NCBI GenBank assembly: GCA_024408695.1
Contig: JAKSUU010000078.1
Span: 1-5,653 of the forward strand
Origin: Coriobacteriales bacterium
GTDB lineage: Bacteria; Actinomycetota; Coriobacteriia; Coriobacteriales; QAMH01
Direction: 5' to 3'
Length of the DNA stretch: 5,653 bases
Shown: in pieces, positions 1 to 5,239 of the stretch
How positions within the stretch are numbered: the first letter of the stretch is position 1
Layout of the letters: each line of letters begins with the position of its first letter
Made by a program: the position numbers and the translations under genes
Notes under the pieces: generated by a model
Seen by the model: the letters and a program-made list of their open reading frames with translations, nothing else
What the model was told of the DNA's origin: nothing
The model's database searches: none

Positions 1-613
1 TTAATTTGCCTATTAAATTAGCTTTAATGTCTTCTGATAATTCCATAATCATAATGCAACCATGAAACATCCATGCCATATTTTTGCCAAGATGACGCAT
101 TGTTTGCAATCCTTCTAAATCTCTTTCAACATCATCTGCACAACTGCCATGTACCATTGGCCAATAAGTTGAACTTGCAACTGGCATACAAGAAATTTGA
201 AAATACTTATTGATCTGGTCAATTGTAAGTGTTGTACCTGCACGGCGTGCACTGGATATGCCTGCGCCTACTTTAAATTTCATTTGTGATGACGCGCTAC
301 AAAACGTACGATCTAATACAGCAAGCACAGATGCGTTTGCACCAGCATAATAAACTGGGGATCCAACAACAATGCCATCACAATCAAGCGCGGCTTCAAT
401 GAGTTTGTTTACAACATCATCATCAAAAACACAGCGATTGTTACCGTGTTTTGCACAGGCATAACAAGCTTGGCATCCACGAATGGGGTCGTTTCCTATC
501 CAATAGAGATTGGTCTGTATACCTTCTTCCTGCAAAGATTTGGCGACTTCTTCTAAAGCTCGATTGGTGCATCCATTTTTATGTGGACTTCCATTTAATA
601 AAAATACTTTCAT
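1..613 (-). CDS. Flavodoxin-family NAD(P)H-dependent FMN reductase / iron-sulfur flavoprotein-like, 3' end cut by window
   Basis: The reading frame is open from an ATG at 613-611 to the left edge (204 codons seen, no stop). The N-terminus MKVFLLNGSPHKNGCTNRAL is the first beta strand plus the FMN-phosphate loop of the flavodoxin fold. Residues 84-102 (GSPVYYAGANASVLAVLDR) match the second flavin-binding segment of the PF03358 group. Cys47, Cys50, Cys53 and Cys61 form the C-x2-C-x2-C-x7-C pattern found in many flavodoxin-family oxidoreductases; in iron-sulfur flavoproteins a related cluster holds 4Fe-4S. The protein is probably a cytoplasmic redox enzyme with unknown substrate. The start is secure because AGGAGGAAAG lies directly before the ATG. 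The gene follows the transporter ATPase by 53 bases on the same strand, so cotranscription is possible. A poor promoter (TTGTAC, 17 bp, CATAAA) can be read in the gap but is not convincing. The family call is firm and the exact reaction is not. Confidence 0.88.
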   Translation of the reverse strand, partial: MKVFLLNGSPHKNGCTNRALEEVAKSLQEEGIQTNLYWIGNDPIRGCQACYACAKHGNNRCVFDDDVVNKLIEAALDCDGIVVGSPVYYAGANASVLAVLDRTFCSASSQMKFKVGAGISSARRAGTTLTIDQINKYFQISCMPVASSTYWPMVHGSCADDVERDLEGLQTMRHLGKNMAWMFHGCIMIMELSEDIKANLIGKL

Positions 614-666
614 CTTTCCTCCTAGTTTGTTTTTATGCCTTGAACTGCATATTAGTACAAAATATA

Positions 667-1485
667 TCAGGTATTATTTGTACCAATTTGCATATTAATG
701 TGGGTGTGAGGTTTATCGCTGTATTTATGATGCGCACCCATATAAACAAAAAAATCTGCGAGCTCATCGGCAAGGGATTGGTCATGCGTTGCAATAATTA
801 AAGTTTTACCTGCCTCTTTTAAATCACGTAAAACCTGCATGAGTTTATCGCGCGTTTTAATGTCTAGCCCATTAAGTGGCTCGTCAAAGCATAATACATC
901 TGGATTTATACTTAAAGCGCAAGCGATTGCGACTTTCTTTTTTTCTCCTCCACTTAAATGATAAGGCGCGCGCGACTTTAAATGTTCAATTTCAAAAAGC
1001 TTGCACATATCTTCCACACGTTTTTTTATATCTTCAACACCTAGCCCCATTTGAGCGGGCCCAAAAGCAATTTCCTCTTCTACACTAGAGCAAAACAAAG
1101 ATGAATCGCTATCTTGAAAAACATAACCAATTTTACTATGTAGTGCTTTTGCAAAAATCTGATCCTTCATCGATTTTGAATCAACAATTTGGTCATTAAA
1201 TTTATAAGTTCCTGCACTAGCAAAAATAAGTCCATTAATGGCCTTAAGAAGCGTTGTTTTTCCTGAGCCGTTATAACCCATTAAAACGACACAGTTGCCT
1301 CGGCTTATCTGCAAATTAATATTGCGTAAAGCATCAACACCGTATTGCCCATTTTGATCGTCTTGCCCAGACTCAAAATATGAGTAAGAAAAATCCTCGA
1401 ATTCAATAATAACATCGCCTGCTACACTGTGCGTGTGCTCTATAGATGGATGAATATTTTTATCGTGTAATTCCATAACAACCAT
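667..1485 (-). CDS. cbiO: Energy-coupling factor ABC transporter ATP-binding protein, cobalt/nickel type (CbiO/NikO)
   Basis: This is the ATPase that powers cobalt or nickel uptake by the CbiM/CbiQ pair upstream; it acts on the cytoplasmic face. Using the start at 1485 (272 residues), the Walker A is GYNGSGKTT at 70-78, the Q-loop Gln is at 124 (YVFQDSDSSLF), the signature LSGGE is at 177-181, the Walker B VLCFDEP starts at 197, and the switch His of IATHD is at 234. All catalytic elements are intact. The frame stays open to an ATG at 1542, but that would overlap cbiQ by 58 bases. The ATG at 1485 shares its A with the cbiQ stop (TAATG), which fits translational coupling and explains the lack of a Shine-Dalgarno. 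A further ATG at 1476 is possible. Both ends carry extra histidines (four within the first 19 residues; HH plus H-x-H near residues 252-262), plausible metal contacts but not proven. Confidence 0.93.
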   Translation of the reverse strand: MVVMELHDKNIHPSIEHTHSVAGDVIIEFEDFSYSYFESGQDDQNGQYGVDALRNINLQISRGNCVVLMGYNGSGKTTLLKAINGLIFASAGTYKFNDQIVDSKSMKDQIFAKALHSKIGYVFQDSDSSLFCSSVEEEIAFGPAQMGLGVEDIKKRVEDMCKLFEIEHLKSRAPYHLSGGEKKKVAIACALSINPDVLCFDEPLNGLDIKTRDKLMQVLRDLKEAGKTLIIATHDQSLADELADFFVYMGAHHKYSDKPHTHINMQIGTNNT

Positions 1486-2300
1486 TATACAATTTGAAAA
1501 TAAATAAAAATTGCAATTATAACTAACAAAACGGCAAGCCATATTAAATCAGAAATCTTAAATGTAGAAGCTTCATAAATATTTGTGTAATCATATGAGC
1601 CATCAAAACCCCTGCATTGCATGGCCTCGTAAGTTGTTGTTGCACTAATAGAAGTTTTAATTAAAAGAACACCACCAATTGAACCTATTGCCGATTTTTT
1701 ATCTACATTTTTTCCAATACTTCGAACGTTTAGCGAATTAAGCAAAAGTGCTGCTTGTTTTCCTAAAATAATAATATTCCTAATAGCTAAATCGAGCATA
1801 ACAATAATTGTTTTAGGGATTTTAAATTTACGCAAACTTTTTGTAATAGAATTTGGAGCAGACGTAAAAACACACAGCGTTGCCAAAGAAGTCGTGATAA
1901 ATACTTTTGAAGCAACTAAAAGCGCCGAGCTATATTGCCCAAAAATTATAGCCGGCAGCATTACTAAAAAAGTGATTAAACTTATTGGAGCTGTTATTGC
2001 AATTGACCTTTTTACGACGTCCATATGTAGAGCACACAAAAAAACAAGTACACATGCAAGCATAAATAACACAAAAATATAATTGCGCGAAACCGATGTA
2101 ATAACTATCAACACAAGCACCGCTAGCATTTTAAACGCAACGCTAGGTCCGTATAAGTGGGATTTGTAAACGACCTTAAGATTTTTTAAAATCGATGTTA
2201 TTTTTAAAAGCGATTTTGTAATATAGCGCTTACTATCTGTTTGAGGAGCATAATTTTGCTCCTCTTTTAACCACGAAGGCAAACTAGTAGAGATGCTCAT
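1485..2300 (-). CDS. cbiQ: Energy-coupling factor transporter transmembrane protein, cobalt/nickel type (CbiQ/NikQ)
   Basis: This 271-residue membrane protein is the EcfT-type scaffold linking the ATPase to the metal-binding subunit. The N-terminus LPSWLKEEQNYAP (7-19) is typical of CbiQ proteins. Hydrophobic segments lie at about 57-70, 74-92, 99-120, 126-146, 163-181 and 252-271. The two cytoplasmic coupling motifs of EcfT proteins (Ala-Arg-Gly in the consensus) appear in diverged form as NVRSIG (191-196) and better conserved as AMQCRGFDG (226-234). These helices dock in grooves of the ATPase. The start ATG at 2300 overlaps the stop of the upstream permease by one base (TAATG), and the stop overlaps the next start in the same way. 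A weak purine stretch, GTGGGG, lies about 10 bases before the start, so coupling probably matters more than independent initiation. Length and domain order are ordinary for the family. Confidence 0.92.
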   Translation of the reverse strand: MSISTSLPSWLKEEQNYAPQTDSKRYITKSLLKITSILKNLKVVYKSHLYGPSVAFKMLAVLVLIVITSVSRNYIFVLFMLACVLVFLCALHMDVVKRSIAITAPISLITFLVMLPAIIFGQYSSALLVASKVFITTSLATLCVFTSAPNSITKSLRKFKIPKTIIVMLDLAIRNIIILGKQAALLLNSLNVRSIGKNVDKKSAIGSIGGVLLIKTSISATTTYEAMQCRGFDGSYDYTNIYEASTFKISDLIWLAVLLVIIAIFIYFQIV

Positions 2301-3331
2301 TAGCTATTTGCCCCACTATTTTTAGGAGATTTTTTCATAAATAAAGAGACAAATCTAAATATCAAAATTAAAATACATACCCCTATAACCGCACACAATA
2401 TATAAGCTATCCATTCTGGCATTATTTCTCCAAAACTATAGTCGGGAATGAATGCGTTCCACTCAAATGCGCCATCCATGCCTGCCGGTGCATAACCAAC
2501 CATTGCACTTAAGTCATCTAGCGACCATTCGCCCCATGCATCACCTTGTGCAATAAGCCCAAGAGGAGTCGCAATAACTAAGATTGCAAGTATAATAACA
2601 ACAGGTATGATTGGGCTTTTTTTAAGAGGGGCAATTTGATTGCCCTCGCCTGATGCAGCATTTAAATCTTGTATACCAAAATTTGGGGCCACCTTGCGTA
2701 CAAAGGCAAGAATGCCTACTGTAAATGCAGCTTCTGCCAAACCCGCAATTGTAAGATGCCCCTCAAGCATCGCTGGCACACTAATTGCAATTGGATAAGG
2801 ACAATATAAGGCCTGCCCATTTTCACTAAACAAAAGTGGTTGCACGCCAAGCTCAAGCCCGGTAAAAATTGCAGCGACATTAATTGCAACGTAACTTGAA
2901 ATACCAGCTGCTAAAAGTTCTTTTTTAAGACTCGGTTTATTTCCACAAATCAAACGATAAAGACTAAAGCCAACAATGGGCAAAACAAAGGCAATGTTAA
3001 AACAATTGGCTCCTATTGCAAGGATTCCGCCATCGCCAAAAAATATGGACTGTAAAATAAAAGCAACGGATAGCGCAATGCCTCCTGGCCAACCACCAAA
3101 AAGTATCGCTACAAGAGTTCCACAAACCGCATGCCCAGTTGTGCCTCCAGGCAATGGGATGTTAAACATCATTGCAATAAAACAAAAAGCGGCTGCCAAG
3201 CCGAGCATAGGCATTTTTTCTTTTGTTTTTGTATCTTTTGTTTTTTTAATCGCGTAAACCCAAATAGGAATAATAACGACATCAAAGATACCACAAGTGG
3301 CAGGACTCATATAATTTTCGGGGATGTGCAT
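2300..3331 (-). CDS. cbiM: Energy-coupling factor transporter substrate-binding permease, cobalt/nickel type (CbiM/NikM with C-terminal NikN-like extension)
   Basis: This 343-residue membrane protein is the metal-capture subunit of the transporter. The mature N-terminus MHIPENYMSP has the family Met-His start; in structurally studied NikM the metal is held by the Met1 amine, His2 and His67. His67 is present at exactly that position in GGTTGHAVCG (62-71). GHL at 191-193 is also conserved. Hydrophobic helices cover about 12-28, 43-58, 71-96, 104-128, 138-158 and 180-210. A linker (215-238) leads to a second part, 240-335, with two helices around a segment rich in Asp and Trp (DAWGEWSLDDL, 264-274; IPDYS, 295-299). 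This is the NikN/PDGLE-like extension seen in fused CbiM proteins, so no separate cbiN is needed. The start has a strong AAGGAG six bases upstream. It is the first gene of the M-Q-O operon. Whether cobalt or nickel is preferred cannot be read from the sequence. Confidence 0.93.
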   Translation of the reverse strand: MHIPENYMSPATCGIFDVVIIPIWVYAIKKTKDTKTKEKMPMLGLAAAFCFIAMMFNIPLPGGTTGHAVCGTLVAILFGGWPGGIALSVAFILQSIFFGDGGILAIGANCFNIAFVLPIVGFSLYRLICGNKPSLKKELLAAGISSYVAINVAAIFTGLELGVQPLLFSENGQALYCPYPIAISVPAMLEGHLTIAGLAEAAFTVGILAFVRKVAPNFGIQDLNAASGEGNQIAPLKKSPIIPVVIILAILVIATPLGLIAQGDAWGEWSLDDLSAMVGYAPAGMDGAFEWNAFIPDYSFGEIMPEWIAYILCAVIGVCILILIFRFVSLFMKKSPKNSGANS

Positions 3332-3499
3332 AATAACTCCTTATATTTGCGCACCATTACTTGTGCGCACAACCAACATAAATCCCCTTAATTACACATT
3401 AAAATATTACCATAGAAAATAAATTTGCTCGATTTAAGTTGGGTATATCATCTAAATTAGGATCAAACTTTGCCACAAAAAAAGCTCAACTCTATATAG
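3332..3499. other. Intergenic region between dagK-like gene and cbiM
   Basis: This is 168 bases of AT-rich DNA without a gene. Besides the TGCGCA sites near its left end, it holds an 11-bp inverted repeat with one mismatch (3373-3383 and 3432-3442). A weak hairpin followed by seven T (minus-strand reading AGCT, 11 bases, AGCTTTTTTT, around 3481-3500) sits right after the kinase stop and could be a poor terminator. I found no convincing -35/-10 pair for cbiM; TTTTCT with TGTAAT at 17 bp is the best and is weak. No B12-box-like element of a cobalamin riboswitch is visible. Confidence 0.5.
3341..3374 (-). promoter_or_regulatory. Tandem TGCGCA operator-like sites in the cbiM leader
   Basis: TTGTGCGCACAA at 3361-3372 is a perfect 12-bp palindrome. 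A second TGCGCA core lies at 3348-3353, with its centre 16 bp from the first. The two also make a 7-bp hairpin (3348-3354 with 3363-3369, 8-base loop) ending just before the ribosome binding site AAGGAG. This could be a paired operator for a metal-sensing repressor or an RNA structure that controls access to the ribosome. It does not match the NikR or cobalamin-riboswitch consensus that I know, so the regulator is unassigned. Confidence 0.5.
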
Positions 3500-4453
3500 C
3501 TATCCGACGATTGCATTAAGCTGATGAGGCAAAAGTTCAATCTCAAAATGCTTGCCGTTTAGCTTTTCACCATCTGCCTGAGTTGCAGGCTCTTGTTCAA
3601 AATCAAGTTGCATCTTTTGAAATTTAAAAAACTCAAAACTTTTATTGTTTACATGTCGGCCACTTTTAGCCAAAGTAAAAATAGAAAGAGCACCAGCCAA
3701 GTTAATTGGTGGTCTTCTATAGCAAACATCAAAGTAACCGTCATCAATTTGCGCTTTAGGGCAAATCTTAAATCCTCCGCCATAAGTCGGCCCAACTTGT
3801 ATGGCAAATGTAATTGATTTACCTACAACAGCTTGATTGTCTGCAAATTTAATAGGATGTTTTTCATCATACGAAACAAGGCCCTGAGCTTCAAATTTAA
3901 AATCGTGCTCTACCATGTGGTGAAGAATCTGATCAACTCCTGCTTTAAAATATAATGACTTCTTAGTTTTTTCATGCTCTTTGCGAGATTCCATTGTTTC
4001 AATTGCAATAGCAGCATCTAAACCAAACGACAAAGTTTCAACAAAAAATTCATTGTTTACCTTACCTACATCGATTTTCTTAGTTTTGAATTGTAAGATT
4101 TGAGAAATTGATTTTTTTTGATTTGTAGACATCTTTACGCTGCGGGCAAAATCATTGCCACTTCCAACTGGCATTATGGCAAAATTGGGACGGTCATCAA
4201 TTTCACGTTTCATTAGGCCATTAGCAACTTCGTGAATAACACCATCTCCTCCAATTGCCAAAACAGTTTTATATTTTGATTTGACTTTATGAGCTAAGTC
4301 AACAGCATGCGTTTTACTCTGTGTAAATTGTAGATTTACATTTTCGTGACCAAGAGCAGCGCCAAGTGCATCTTTTGCAAACATTCCAGCTTGCATGCCC
4401 TCACCATTACGCGCTGTTGGATTTGCAATTATCAATAAAGGATATGAAATCAT
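3500..4453 (-). CDS. Diacylglycerol kinase-like lipid kinase (DAGK_cat, YegS/BmrU family)
   Basis: The protein probably phosphorylates diacylglycerol or a related lipid with ATP at the inner face of the membrane, recycling it into phospholipid synthesis; soluble DgkB-type enzymes are the model. With the start at 4453 (317 residues) the motifs are: IANPTARNGEG near 9-19 (nucleotide-binding NP loop), GGDGVIHEVANGL at 68-80 (family GGDGT, here Val in place of Thr), MPVGSGNDFAR at 94-104, GPTYGGGFKICPKAQIDDG at 221-239 and the C-terminal QADGE at 292-296 (conserved DGE). The frame extends upstream to a GTG at 4474, but the ATG at 4453 is preferred because AGGGGG lies 5 bases before it and the family begins with this strand. 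An extended -10 sits upstream. The gene stands alone between tRNAs and the transporter operon. Lipid specificity is not determinable; other members of the fold act on sphingoid bases. Confidence 0.9.
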   Translation of the reverse strand: MISYPLLIIANPTARNGEGMQAGMFAKDALGAALGHENVNLQFTQSKTHAVDLAHKVKSKYKTVLAIGGDGVIHEVANGLMKREIDDRPNFAIMPVGSGNDFARSVKMSTNQKKSISQILQFKTKKIDVGKVNNEFFVETLSFGLDAAIAIETMESRKEHEKTKKSLYFKAGVDQILHHMVEHDFKFEAQGLVSYDEKHPIKFADNQAVVGKSITFAIQVGPTYGGGFKICPKAQIDDGYFDVCYRRPPINLAGALSIFTLAKSGRHVNNKSFEFFKFQKMQLDFEQEPATQADGEKLNGKHFEIELLPHQLNAIVG

Positions 4454-4478
4454 AAATCCCCCTATATTTAACACTTAT

Positions 4479-4487
4479 ATAATAGCA
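4479..4487 (-). promoter_or_regulatory. Extended -10 promoter element for the lipid kinase gene
   Basis: On the minus strand TGCTATTAT (4487 to 4479) matches an extended -10 (TGn followed by a TATAAT-like hexamer with one mismatch). It lies about 25 bases before the preferred start codon. No good -35 is present at 16-18 bp, which is tolerable for extended -10 promoters. Because I see no strong terminator after tRNA-Ala, read-through from the tRNA operon is also possible. Confidence 0.4.
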
Positions 4488-4532
4488 ATAAATAAAAAAT
4501 AAGAGTTTTTTGAAAATGTGAAAGGAGAATAT

Positions 4533-4608
4533 TGGTGGAGGTAAGGGGACTCGAACCCCTGACATCTAGCTTGCAAAGCTAGCGCTCTCCCAGCTGAGCT
4601 ATACCCCC
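4533..4608 (-). tRNA. tRNA-Ala (anticodon UGC)
   Basis: The 76-base cloverleaf is complete. The acceptor stem GGGGGTA pairs with TACCTCC and includes the G3-U70 wobble pair that marks alanine tRNAs. The anticodon stem CTAGC/GCTAG encloses the loop TTTGCAA, with anticodon TGC at 4573-4575. The T arm is AGGGG-TTCGAGT-CCCCT. The 3' CCA is encoded (4533-4535). It follows tRNA-Ile by 17 bases on the same strand, so the two are probably processed from one transcript. Confidence 0.97.
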
Positions 4609-4625
4609 ACTACGCTGGTCTAAGG

Positions 4626-4702
4626 TGGTGGGCCACAGAAGAGTTGAACTTCTGACCTCACGATTATCAGTCGTGCGCTCTAACCAACTGAGCTAGTGGC
4701 CC
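4626..4702 (-). tRNA. tRNA-Ile (anticodon GAU)
   Basis: This 77-base gene has the acceptor stem GGGCCAC paired with GTGGCCC, a D arm with GAGC, an anticodon stem CACGA/TCGTG around the loop CTGATAA (anticodon GAT, 4666-4668), a T arm AGAAG-TTCAACT-CTTCT, and an encoded CCA at 4626-4628. Ile(GAU) then Ala(UGC) is the order familiar from 16S-23S rRNA spacers, but no rRNA sequence flanks the pair here. Confidence 0.97.
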
Positions 4703-4721
4703 GACAATGTCGCGAAAATAT

Positions 4722-4750
4722 ATTGTGCCACAAAAATAAAAATTTCTCAA
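4722..4750 (-). promoter_or_regulatory. Candidate promoter of the tRNA-Ile/tRNA-Ala operon
   Basis: On the minus strand TTGAGA (4750-4745, five of six to the -35 consensus) and CACAAT (4727-4722, four of six to the -10) are separated by 17 bp. Transcription would begin a dozen or so bases before the mature tRNA-Ile 5' end at 4702, leaving a short leader for RNase P to remove. Spacing and position fit a vegetative sigma factor promoter. Confidence 0.55.
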
Positions 4751-4773
4751 ATTTTTTATAAAAAGAAAACAAA

Positions 4774-4802
4774 TTGTTGTAAACTATTAGACACAGTCTA
4801 AT
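4774..4802 (+). promoter_or_regulatory. Candidate promoter of the arsenosugar-type operon
   Basis: TTGTTG (4774-4779; first three bases match the -35) and TCTAAT (4797-4802; five of six to the -10) are exactly 17 bp apart. The inverted repeat 4783-4805 covers the spacer and the -10, so a bound regulator would block RNA polymerase. The hexamer TCTAAT recurs at 4814 and 4831, so the start point may lie further downstream. Confidence 0.42.
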
Positions 4803-4849
4803 AGTAGATTCTGTCTAATAGTTGCATCGGTCTAATTCAACTATTAGGC
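4783..4849. repeat. Operator-like array: perfect inverted repeat plus three GTCTAAT copies at 17-bp spacing
   Basis: ACTATTAGAC (4783-4792) and its exact reverse complement (4796-4805) flank three bases. GTCTAAT occurs at 4796, 4813 and 4830, each exactly 17 bp after the last. A second inverted pair, GTCTAATAGTTG (4813-4824) and CAACTATTAGGC (4838-4849), matches at 11 of 12 positions. The TAGAC-n3-GTCTA core resembles operators of TetR-family repressors in general form; an ArsR-type regulator is equally conceivable given the downstream genes. No regulator gene is in the window. Confidence 0.6.
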
Positions 4850-4864
4850 ATTTTTCTAAAAACC

Positions 4865-4898
4865 GCCACGCCAAAGCTACTCCCTGCTTTAGCGTGGC
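4865..4898. promoter_or_regulatory. Leader hairpin before the peroxidase-like gene; terminator-like on the minus strand
   Basis: GCCACGC (4865-4871) pairs with GCGTGGC (4892-4898), and after one mismatch AAAGC (4873-4877) pairs with GCTTT (4886-4890), leaving an 8-base loop. In the plus-strand transcript the hairpin ends 6 bases before the AAGGAGG ribosome binding site and is not followed by U, so it is not a forward terminator. Read on the minus strand it is followed by GGTTTTT and looks like an intrinsic terminator for antisense or incoming transcription. Confidence 0.55.
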
Positions 4899-4904
4899 AT
4901 CAAA

Positions 4905-4911
4905 AAGGAGG
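4905..4911 (+). promoter_or_regulatory. Strong Shine-Dalgarno marking the original start at 4917
   Basis: AAGGAGG lies five bases before the ATG at 4917. It is the best ribosome binding site on the plus strand here and shows that the gene was built to start at 4917, not at the later in-frame ATG of the downstream reading frame (4975). Confidence 0.8.
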
Positions 4912-4916
4912 AAAAA

Positions 4917-5226
4917 ATGGACACTTATTACAACCCTGCAGATCTAGCAAAATTCCCTACAATGGGAGAAGTACATGAATTATTATGGAGCCGTTTTTGC
5001 TGATGGCGCCCTTACCGCACGCGAAAAGGCACTCATCGCCCTTGCAGTTGCATGCGCGGTTCAATGCCCATATTGCATAGACAGCTATACAAATAGCTGC
5101 CTCGAAATGGGTTGCGACGCAGCTCAAATTACAGAGGCAATTCATGTAGCAAACGCTATCCGTGGCGGAGCATCCCTTGTTCACGGCGCTCAAGCTAAAA
5201 ATATCATTGCAGACCAAGACTTCTAA
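4917..5226 (+). pseudogene. Arsenosugar biosynthesis-associated peroxidase-like gene, apparently split by a frame change with a short internal loss
   Basis: The strong ribosome binding site leads into MDTYYNPADLAKFPTMGEV, the N-terminus expected for this family, but that frame stops at a TGA at 5001-5003 after 28 residues. The conserved domain continues one frame over from about 4975 (NYYGAVFADGALTAREKALI and on). To join them, the ribosome would have to skip one base between 4948 and 5000, the only stretch where both frames are open. From memory, the family has about seven more residues between these parts, including a PELW-like segment, so a deletion of roughly 20 bases (3n+2) would explain both the shift and the shortness. 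Alternatives are a sequencing error, programmed frameshifting (no slippery site seen) or a working shortened protein from 4975. Confidence 0.6.
4975..5226 (+). CDS. AhpD/CMD-fold peroxidase-like protein of the arsenosugar locus (intact 83-residue frame)
   Basis: The 83-residue frame is open from ATG 4975 to TAA 5224-5226 and holds most of a carboxymuconolactone-decarboxylase/AhpD fold: TAREKALIALAVACAVQ (14-30), the redox motif CPYC (31-34) followed by IDSYT, then EAIHVANAIRGGASLVHG (54-71). AhpD-like proteins use the paired cysteines in thiol peroxide reduction or disulfide exchange. This subgroup is encoded next to ArsS radical SAM proteins; its exact role there is unproven. The N-terminal helix normally present is missing from this frame. 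GGGAG lies 7 bases before the ATG, so initiation here is possible, directly or by reinitiation after the 28-residue upstream frame (4917-5003), which overlaps it. It precedes the radical SAM gene by 13 bases, indicating one operon. The family is clear; whether the product is functional is uncertain. Confidence 0.75.
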   Translation: MNYYGAVFADGALTAREKALIALAVACAVQCPYCIDSYTNSCLEMGCDAAQITEAIHVANAIRGGASLVHGAQAKNIIADQDF

Positions 5227-5239
5227 TAGGACGCACAAC

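Larger units (their letters stand above)
4703..4916. other. Divergent intergenic control region between tRNAs and arsenosugar-type genes
   Basis: This 214-base stretch has no gene. From left to right it holds the tRNA promoter (minus strand), an A/T-rich tract (4731-4782), a repeat array with a perfect inverted repeat (4783-4849), an imperfect 13-position hairpin (4865-4898) and the ribosome binding site of the peroxidase-like gene (4905-4911). The elements are described separately. Confidence 0.7.

Noticed and set aside
451..801. Plus-strand frame of 116 codons across the flavodoxin gene and the ATPase end
   Set aside because: It lies antisense to two well-supported genes and its product resembles nothing.
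1486..1542. Earlier start for the ATPase at 1542
   Set aside because: It would overlap cbiQ by 58 bases and add a Cys/Phe-rich stretch with no family match; the TAATG start at 1485 is better.
3332..3499. Cobalamin riboswitch before cbiM
   Set aside because: The region is short, and no B12-box-like sequence or the expected multi-stem layout can be found.
3710..3740. Loss of function in the lipid kinase because of GGDGV instead of GGDGT
   Set aside because: All other motifs are intact, and I recall the GGDGVIHE form from Coriobacteriia, so it is probably a lineage variant.
4454..4532. Terminator after tRNA-Ala
   Set aside because: There are T runs on the minus strand but no stable hairpin before them.
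5001..5003. The TGA that ends the first frame of the peroxidase-like gene as a selenocysteine codon
   Set aside because: Reading through gives WRPYR and onward, unlike the family, while the conserved sequence is in the neighbouring frame. It is a plain stop.
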